A stretch of DNA of 64,000 nt from positions 2,154,753 to 2,218,752 of the forward strand of contig NW_004955518.1 of NCBI RefSeq assembly GCF_000276665.1. The letters are read 5' to 3'. This stretch comes from Chinchilla lanigera. Taxonomy: Eukaryota; Chordata; Mammalia; Rodentia; Chinchillidae. Below the pieces are notes generated by a model. The model was not told the DNA's origin, did no database searches, and saw only the letters and a list, made by a program, of their open reading frames with translations. The position numbers and the translations under genes were made by a program. This document shows, in pieces, positions 56,086 through 64,000 of this stretch (position 1 is its first letter; every line of letters starts with the position of its first letter).

Positions 56086-59000
56086 TAACCATGGGTTTTC
56101 TGAAGCCAGCTCATACCAGCTAAAGACAGCGAACTGTTACATTTTCTGAAGTTTCTCAAGCCAGTTGTTAACTCAGACACCGTTAAAAACTAAATCATAT
56201 ATATCACAATTAGCTAAGCTGTTTTTGAAATGTAATAAAATTCCCAAAATGCATCACTTCCTAGTTTACTACACTTTACTACTACTGTCTGTGTTCTGGA
56301 GTTATCTAGGTCAAGTTTACCTGTGTGGTGGGAAAGCCATATAATTGTGGCCACTGTGTATCCATTCCACTATCAGTCATGCTGATGGCTTGAAACTGGT
56401 CATGCTAAGGAGTATTTGCGTCACAAAAATTGGCACAAACTGCAAATTAGGGCATCTCTACCACCCCCACCCAAAGAGCCAGGTGTTAAACATTTACGGA
56501 CACACTGTTGCCTGGAGCCATATTGTGGGTTATGCAGGGAAGGTGGTGTGTGTGCATGTGCTTGGATCAAGGTAAAACAAAAAGAATAAGGTAAAAATTA
56601 AAATTCCACAAAGCCAGGGGCAAAAACTGATGCTAGAAACAGTTTTTTTCCTAACTCAAATATTTCCCCAAACACAGTTTTTACACTGCTTAGGTCCTTT
56701 GAGATTGCTATTATTCCAAAGAAACTGGTTTTATTTAGCTCCATGAATAAAGCTCTTCTAGCCAGAGAAGACATAGCTTATAAGCACATATAGAAATACT
56801 CTGTTTATATAGCACTTTCCTTTTAAGGAGCTCACAGCAATCACATACATTCTCTTTATTCCTACAAACACCCTGGAAAGGTAGTGAGGTGGTACAGGAA
56901 ATAGGAAAGAGTGAAAAGAAGTGCTAAATTAGAAATCATGGTATTACCTAGCCTCAGTGCTATGAACAATCTTTTTTCTCCTAGTAAAAGAAACCCTGAT
57001 TTCAGGACTAAAAACTGTCTTGCTTAAGAAGGTTCTAGAATTGGACTCTTATCACTAGTCTTTCCCCTCAGACAAAGGAAAAACTGTCCATTGGCTCAGT
57101 TCTCTCCTCATTCTGCTCTTCTGGCCTAGAACCTAACTTGGGACGGGGCTGGATACTGCAGCCCAAGCCTTTGGAAATCCCAAACCTCAGGACCTTCCCA
57201 CTAGGCAGGGGCAAGAAAAGAGATGGCCTGAGTGGGAGGAGCAGGCATCTGTGGGAGGGGTCACTTCCACAGTTTGTCTCTGATGACTGTTCCTGGGCCT
57301 CTCGCCAGTGACACCACTGTCCCCTCTGCACCTGCTGTGTATTCCACTGGGAATACAAGTGGCCCCTCATCTTTCCTCAGTTCTTCCCTTGGGAGGCTCT
57401 GGCTGCTTCCAAGTCGGTCCTTTGGAATACAGGGTTCTCATCAGGAGAACTTGATTCCTCCATCTGTCCAGCTTCTGTGCCTAGTGTCCCTCCCCACCTC
57501 CCTGGGGGTCATCTGTGCTGCAGAAGGAAAGAAGCAAGGTTGCTGATCATGGAAATCGAAGGGAAGAATTAACTATGTATAGTGCACACACAGGTGTGTC
57601 CTGTGTGTGCGTGTGTGTTCCAGAAATTAAACCAAGAGTGGCAAAGAGACAGAATCAAAGAAACAGAGGGAGAGAAGAAGGATGCAAGGAGTTACAAGGC
57701 TGTGGGAATTCCCAAACAAAGGCATTATTTTGTCCCGAGTTGTTTTGTTTCTAAGAATCTCATGGCTAGATTTTTCTTTTTTAATTGCTGACAGGGTAGA
57801 TTTTTTTAAGTAAATCTTCCAGATGGAGAACCCTGGTATCCACACACGATACCTCCCCTTCCTGACACCCTCTGGGGACAACTCTGAGGGGATGTAGCCA
57901 AGAATACTGCTTTTGGGAGCATTTGTCTCTGGCCAAGCATCTCTGGATGTTCGGATTGTGGAGACCCAGCTCTCTAAAGGAGACTCCTGGGAATCCCAGC
58001 AAGGCTCCTCATCACCACAAAATGGCAGGAAGTGTCCTGTAGAGTTCACCTGGGCTGTTCTCACCCATTGGGGAAGTCCTCAGGAATTTCCACAGGGCCT
58101 CATACCCAGCTCAGGTGTCTTTGAAGCTGTCAGTGGTCCACACGCAAAACAATTACATGAAATCACCACTCCCTTGGGAGCAGAAGATAGGTTTCCCAAT
58201 TCCATACTTCTGTGGAGCTCAGTTGCTCTTCTGTGAGATGTCAGAGTGCAAGTCACTGCAGTCATTCCCAGAGTCAGCTCTCCTCACTTACTAAATGCAA
58301 AGACTGACTTGGGCACTGAGCATTTAGTGACTATAAAAACAAAAGACAAAACTGCTGATAGAGCCCCAAGCTCGGGTGGGCTTGCCGGAGGAGGTCTCCA
58401 AGGTCCGTCCCACTGACTTTCTCTGAATGGTCCTAAAGCCACGAGGGCCACATCTCCTGAGCTAAGGAATTTAGCCCCTTCTCTGTAAAAGGGAATAGTT
58501 TGTTTTCTCCACATTTGTGTTCCAAAATAACTACTTTGCAGTTGCCATGTGGGTGTCTGAAATGCTAATTGAGCCCAACCACAGTCCCCTCTGTCCTCCA
58601 CCACCCCTGCCTCAGGTAAGCAGTGCAACATCTGCCACAATCAAACACTCCACTGGGTGTCTGTCTGCTCTGGCCACCCGAGGCACTAAGTCAGCGAGGT
58701 GCAGCCCAGCTGTCCAGAAGCTTCTAGAAAGCACACAGCTCACCCACAGAAAGAACAAACAAACAGCTGAGCAAACTGATAAAATGGAGCTGTCAGACAG
58801 ATAAAAGGAATGGGTAAATAAAAAGCTAAAGAGGTCATCGTGGGAAGGTGGAGAGAGCAGGGGTGTAGAGGAGTTAGCAACAGATCAGGGGATGAGACCA
58901 GGGCCGCCAGGAACTTTTGAGTAGTGGGGAACACAAATGACGAGACCCAGGAGCGGGAACAGAGTCTTGCCCCTCAGTGACAGCTCCCCACAGTCATGAT

Positions 59001-59915
59001 TAGGCACCTCTGTAGAGTCTGCAAATTAAAACCACTCTGAAGACTTCAATACACAGACAGTCCCTCTCCCAACCCACTCTGCCCACTACAACATCTTACA
59101 TAAGGAGCCTTCTATTGTGTTCTTATCGAAGGAAAGAAAGTGACTAAGGGTGAGTATGTGGCTAAATAAAATAAAAGTAGGAAGGGAGTCTCCGAGACTG
59201 CCCCCACCCCGAGTTCTCTTGGCTCGCTCCACAATTCCGTCAGTTCACAGGCTCTGACATAAAAGGCAGGAAGTTACACACGCCAAATACAGCTCCTTAG
59301 ATGTCAGGAAATTAACCTGCAGAATCGGAGCCAAGAGCGATTAAAGGCACTGCAGTGTGAGTTTTTTTTAAAAAGCCACTATGGCGTTAGATCAAATGGT
59401 GTTTTCTGGACATCCCAGGCTTGGTAGTGCCAGACTGCACTCCCCAAAACCCTGGCCACAGGGCTGTGCGCCTGTGTGGTGTGTGGTTTTTCTTGCTGCA
59501 GGACCCAACCCTCACTTAGATCTGCAACTCTTGACTCTTCCTGCCATAGGAGTTTGCATGCCTGCCCTTGGCAGTTCTGGAGCAGCTGGGCTCCCTGGCT
59601 TCCTTATAAGGGAAGATCAGGGGGTCCAAGGAATGATCCGGGGGGAAAGGAAAGAAAGCCTTAAAAGGAGGGGGAGGTGAAGCAGCCTAGAGATCATGAC
59701 CTCCCCAGCTAAGGAAGCAAACCACCTCATGGAGGGTGGAAAGGTCAGGCCAGAACAAACCACGGAGCTGTGAGAACCATTATTTATGTCCACAGCGACA
59801 ATGCTCTCTCTCTGGGCCTCAGTTCCATTATCCTTACAATAAAAAGTCAGGCTCTGTGTTCTCTGTAGCATCTTCTAATTATGATGTCCCATCTTCTTCA
59901 ACAGTGTTAAAATTT
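56086..59915. other. unique sequence, nothing recognised
   Basis: Frames on both strands (57627-58064 minus, 145 residues; 58284-58640 minus, 118 residues; 57913-58236 plus) overlap each other and show no domain. No repeat is recognised, which makes this one of the largest repeat-poor blocks in the window. Confidence 0.45.
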
Positions 59916-60110
59916 ATGTCCAGATAAAAATTATGGGATTTTGCCTGACGCCATCTCAAAATATCTCCAGTGGTACACATCGATCCATTTTACAGAAGAG
60001 AAAACTGATGCAGCAGAAAGGGAAGAGGCGTGCCCAATGTCATGTGTGGTAAGTAGCAGAGCACCTAACAAACCTCATTTTAGTGATTCTTGGCCCAGTG
60101 CTCCAGGAGG
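59916..60110 (+). mobile_element. MIR/L2-like relic
   Basis: CGATCCATTTTACAGAAGAG, AAAACTGATGCAGCAGAAAG, TGCCCAATGTCATGTG and GTAAGTAGCAGAGCACC follow the MIR order ('CATTTTACAGATGAGGAAAC...'). Confidence 0.65.
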
Positions 60111-61574
60111 ACAATGGCAGAACAATTGTACTGTCCCTCGTATGCCTTAAAGTGCATTTGTAAGAATGGGCTCAAAGTGTTACATTTCCTGATTTTTTTT
60201 TTTAATTAAAAAGCAAATAAGAAACTCCATAGTGGTCCCACAGTAGTGTAGCCCTGCAGCTGAGCAGACAAAGGTGAAGCATCTTGCCTTAGCTGGAGAG
60301 GAGAACTGAGAGGATGTTACTCACTCGCTCCTCCCCCATGGTGCCTTTGGAACCTGCCCTGACTGTGTGGGGGCGGGGGGGATTCCTATGACTGAACCAG
60401 TGTCTCCTGGCCCAGAGCAAACTAGAGTTGTTCTCCAGCAGGACTGGTATTAGAACTACAAAGTAGAGTGAAAGTACCTGAGAGCCTAAGGCTAAACAAC
60501 CACTGTGGGAGAAATGGTTCTCCTGAGAGTCAGAACCAATAGGCTGAGGGTCTGTGTGTATTTACACATAGGGAGAGGTTTGTCACAAGGAGCTGGCTCG
60601 TGCAATCATAGAGGCTGACAAATTCCAAGTAGTGCAGTTGGCAAACTGGAGACCCAGGAGAGTCAATGTCCCTGTTCAAAAGATGGTAGGTAAGAGGTCC
60701 TCTTACTCAGACAGGATCAGCCCTTCTACTCTATTCAAAGCTTCAACTCACCTAAAGGAAAGCTGTCTGCTTTACTTAATCTACTGATTCACATTTTAAC
60801 CTTGTTCAAAAATGCCTGCACAGAAAAATCCAAAATAATATTTGATCATCCAGCTGGGCACCCACCTCATTGCTTAGTCAAGCTGACTCGAAATTAACCA
60901 ACACAGACCCGTAGAAAAGGGCCAGATCAGCACAGTGGCAAAACAGAACCAGGAAAGATCAAGTGAGGAGGCACCAGAGTTGATGGCAAAGTCACCTTCT
61001 AGAGAGAAACAGGAACCATTCTCGGTGAGAAATGGAGCCTTTCCAGACTGCTGAGATTGCCCTGCATTCTTCCAGCCCCCTATCTATGATGAATCTCTGC
61101 GACTGACTTCCTCTTTCAGGTACCCAGAACAAGTCTGTCGTGGATCTCTTTGCATTTATGAGGTAGTACCATTCTTTAACTTTAGAGTAACTATTTATCA
61201 AATGATGGGCCATACTTGGTGTCAAGTACTGGCATGTCATGGACCACATACCCTTGGTTCTTGGATAATCTGCATTTCTACTGTTGACTACTTGCAAATA
61301 ACCACATGCAATTGAAATAAAATATTTTCGCAAGGGTTTGAATAAGATATGTTGTTGTGTAGGGCTAAGGTACAAAGAAATGGTTATTTCAACTAGTGAC
61401 TGATCGCATTGAGCTTCCCCACCTCCACATCAGTGTACAATCTTGCTATTCTCTTTTCACTGTTCTTTCAGAATTTTCTCAGGGAAATCAGATATTAAGA
61501 GGTTTTCCTAAACTTGCAAATGCAGTGGCCCAGGCTGATTTCCTTGCAAATGCCATAGATCTATCACTATACAT
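60111..61574. other. unique sequence, nothing recognised
   Basis: The 127-residue minus-strand frame at 60992-61375 has no recognisable domain. Confidence 0.45.
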
Positions 61575-61695
61575 TGTCTGTGACTATTAGGTCTGGAAGA
61601 CAGGTCCCACGTCTTATGTAACTGTATATCCCTCGATCCTGGAACACAGTACCTGGTATGTTATAGGTGTACAATACACGTTTAAGTTAACTCTA
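61575..61695 (+). mobile_element. L2/MIR 3' end
   Basis: CTGGAAGACAGGTCCCACGT, CTTATGTAACTGTATATCCC, GGAACACAGTACCTGGTATG and TTATAGGTGTACAATACACG follow the 'GGGCAGGGACTGTGTC...TAGTAGGCGCTCAATAAA' order. Confidence 0.65.
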
Positions 61696-61744
61696 AATAT
61701 TTCTCACAAAAAGCATATTATTCCCAATTATTTTAATCAGTTTA

Positions 61745-62120
61745 AACTAAATGATGCCAAATAACATATGACCGGAACATCTCAGTATTCACCTCAACAA
61801 AGGTTCATTTCTTACTCCTGTCACATGTGTCTGATGGGTCAGCTACTGTCCTCCTCCATGTCTTCTTCAGTCTAAGACCCAATAATGGAGAGGAACTGCA
61901 GAACGTACAATGGATTGAAAGCATCTCTACAATAGTGGCACAATTCCTCATGCGCACTTTTGCCAGCCAAAGCAAATCTCATAGCCAAGTCTGACATCAA
62001 TAGGGCAGAGACGTGTAGTCTTTCCACAGGAGTGAGGGGTGCCAAAAACCACATGGCCATGCCTGGCACCATGGGACCAGGAAGCATAATCTTCCTCCAG
62101 AAAGAGCAAAATTATGAGTG
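61745..62120. mobile_element. possible ancient LTR relic
   Basis: AAAGGTTCATTTCTTACTCC, TGTCACATGTGTCTGATGGG and TCAGCTACTGTCCTCCTCCA begin in an order like several old mammalian LTRs. The later part is too diverged to place. Confidence 0.35.
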
Positions 62121-64000
62121 TTACAAATTGTTATACAAAGAAAGACATTTGCCTGATTGAGAATCTTGTTAATGACAGACTGGCTGTTTGGACAAAGTCT
62201 TTGGACTCCGGGTTTGAGGATTCCTTCCACTACACCACAGCTGTTCCCAGGTCTCACTTTGGCAGAGAAGCACCTGCCTGATCTACACTTTATGTCAGTC
62301 TCCACTGATAATCACATCAAGTTATCACACAAAAACATTTGGCCCTTGAATGTTTTATTCATAAAGATCATATGTCCAAAGGAATCCAAGCAAGCCAAGC
62401 CAGACAAAATTAACCAGCATGCCACAAAAAGTGGAGATAGAGCCAACACTGTGATTCTTAGTAAATGGAGTCATTTAAAATATTTTCTTAGTTTAAATGA
62501 CTAGAGACAATAAGAAGTTAGTGGCACCTGAGAAAAACAACAAACTGTCCCCTCCAAGGATACAAAAAGAGAAACAATTGCTAATGATGTTTGCTGTCAG
62601 CAGGTCAATGTGGTGTGAGCAGAGTACCTGGCCACTGGACAATTGCATCTTGCAGTGACCTGGAATGAGGGGCCTAGGAGGAGCCTGGCACCAATAATTT
62701 AGAAAGGGCTTTAACAGTAGCGTGGTCAGCATTTCCAGAGTTAATTATTCCCATCTGCATAAGCACCGCCTAGTCCAAAATGGGCACCCAGATTGCCGAT
62801 AGTTAATATCTGTTTGTCTCTCTCTGGCCAGTGAGTAGCTTTGCTCATGGAAAACACCTAACTCCATAAGACTCCTCAAGTGGAAAAAGCAAAGCAGAAT
62901 TCACTGCTTTTTTAAAAAATCCTCTAGTTTCCTTTATGTTGCCTGGGTAACATATTGGGTCTTTGGGTGGTGTGGGGTACAAAAAGTTCAGTGCTGTCAC
63001 AGTTGGCAACAGAGGCTTTATGAAACACCTGTTTCACATCTATGCCAATAACATTTCTAAAAGGATTGGGTTTGATTAAAATAGGCATGGTAAGTCAGGA
63101 ATCCAACCTGTACAGAGTATATCAGGTTGCATAATGTGATGAAACACATACCTTCCCAGATGTTCTTCCAAGGGAACACATACAGTAAACATTGTCTTTC
63201 TGCCAGAATAAGGACTCCTTTCTGACCCCACCACTCTACACCCTTAGACCAAACACCCAACAGGCTGAGGCCAGCAGGCCAGTCACCAGTGCCATGCTGC
63301 CTTTGGAAGCCTTACACAACCTCATTTATGTCTTCCTTCAAGATGTGAAAGGTACAGAGGCAATGCCAGGTACTTTGAAGGACAAAAGGAGACTATGGGG
63401 CAATTTCCATGGCATCTTGTTACTCTGCACTGATAAGCAGTTGGCAGGCTTTCCTACAGGGCCTTCTCAAAACAGAGTCCAGAAGGCAGGCTCAGAATTG
63501 CAGCCTGGCTGCAGGCCACAGAGTGGCAGATGCATGTATTCATGGGCACGTCAAATTCATCACTTCAGCACCAGATTCATAGGCTCAACATCGATCTGTG
63601 AGATTGGACACTGGGTAATGCAAAAGGAAGTCTTTTGAAAGCATCCAGAGTTACTATAATTTCATCTGTGCAAGTCGTGCTAATAGCACCCAAACAAAAG
63701 AATAAATAAAAGAGTACCTTAACACTCAAGGAGAAAAAAGACCAGAAAAGGCTTTTCAGAGGTGTGGTCTCATAATCCCAGACTATTCAGTAGTTCACCC
63801 AGAGAAAATGGATTTGTAACTAAAGTCTTTTGTATTTGAGGCCAAAGCATCACTTGAAACCCATCCTATGCAAAATCATTGTCCCCTCTATGGAACACCA
63901 CCACACTGGTGTCAATATAATACAAAGCTATGAATGAGACGTGGTTCCTAACCACCTAACCACCAAGTGAGATAAGGATGAAGTGTCGTAGGATGTCTGA
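62121..64000. other. unique sequence, nothing recognised
   Basis: No repeat or exon is recognised. The 148-residue frame at 63192-63638 has no domain. The window ends in ordinary sequence. Confidence 0.45.

Noticed and set aside
63192..63638. 148-residue open frame near the window end
   Set aside because: No domain, no codon or splice evidence, and no homologous segment recognised.

Overview
This is a stretch of mammalian nuclear DNA, almost certainly from a rodent, and I find no protein-coding gene, exon, rRNA or genuine tRNA gene in it that I can support. The rodent call rests on the repeats. There are six ID SINEs (derived from an alanine-tRNA-like RNA) ending in a conserved GGTACC-type box, three B1-type SINEs (one fused to an ID), MT/ORR1-like MaLR solo LTRs ending in the AATAAACCTTTCC block, and a rodent-type L1 lineage, over a background of ancient mammalian MIR, L2-like, MLT1, MER5 and L1M copies. 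The ID variant does not look like the murid or kangaroo-rat forms I know. A beaver-like or squirrel-related lineage is possible, but that is inference. Base composition is AT-rich, CpGs are scarce, and every open frame is short. This fits an intergenic region or the inside of a long intron.

Layout. From 0.14 to 5.2 kb there is a nested L1 complex: a minus-strand L1 is split by a plus-strand L1 inserted antisense into its ORF2, and an exact 121-bp duplication sits inside. From 5.2 to 17.9 kb the sequence is mostly unique, with scattered MIRs, one ID SINE and CT, CA and TG microsatellites. From 17.9 to 23.3 kb there are an MLT1-type LTR with a B1 beside it, an ancient DNA transposon split by a solo LTR, and an MT-like solo LTR. 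From 23.3 to 34.4 kb there are unique sequence, MIR/L2-like pieces, a pyrimidine tract with two TGACGTC motifs, a B1-ID fusion SINE and an AT-rich tandem repeat. From 34.4 to 37 kb an old L1M 3' region carries two same-family LTRs in opposite orientation plus an ID. From 39.0 to 45.3 kb there are L1M tails, a possible further LTR and a solo LTR with target duplications.

From 46.98 to 48.20 kb lies the most unusual object: a 1.2-kb retro-inserted unit with clear target duplications, a CpG-rich 5' half that I cannot assign, and a 3' half and tail shared with the local L1 lineage. From 49.4 to 50.7 kb there is an L1M with an inverted 5' segment (twin-priming structure), invaded by two IDs; one ID tail has grown into a hexanucleotide repeat that contains a 100-N assembly gap. 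From 53.3 to 56.1 kb a long ancient repeat is interrupted by a B1, a TAGA microsatellite and a MER5A-like element. The remainder to 64 kb is mainly unique sequence with MIR/L2 tails.

No genes work together here. The biology is the layering of retrotransposons: L1 supplies the machinery, and the ID, B1 and composite elements carry L1-style tails and target duplications. All repeat family names come from recognising consensus features by eye, so boundaries are approximate unless a target-site duplication fixes them.
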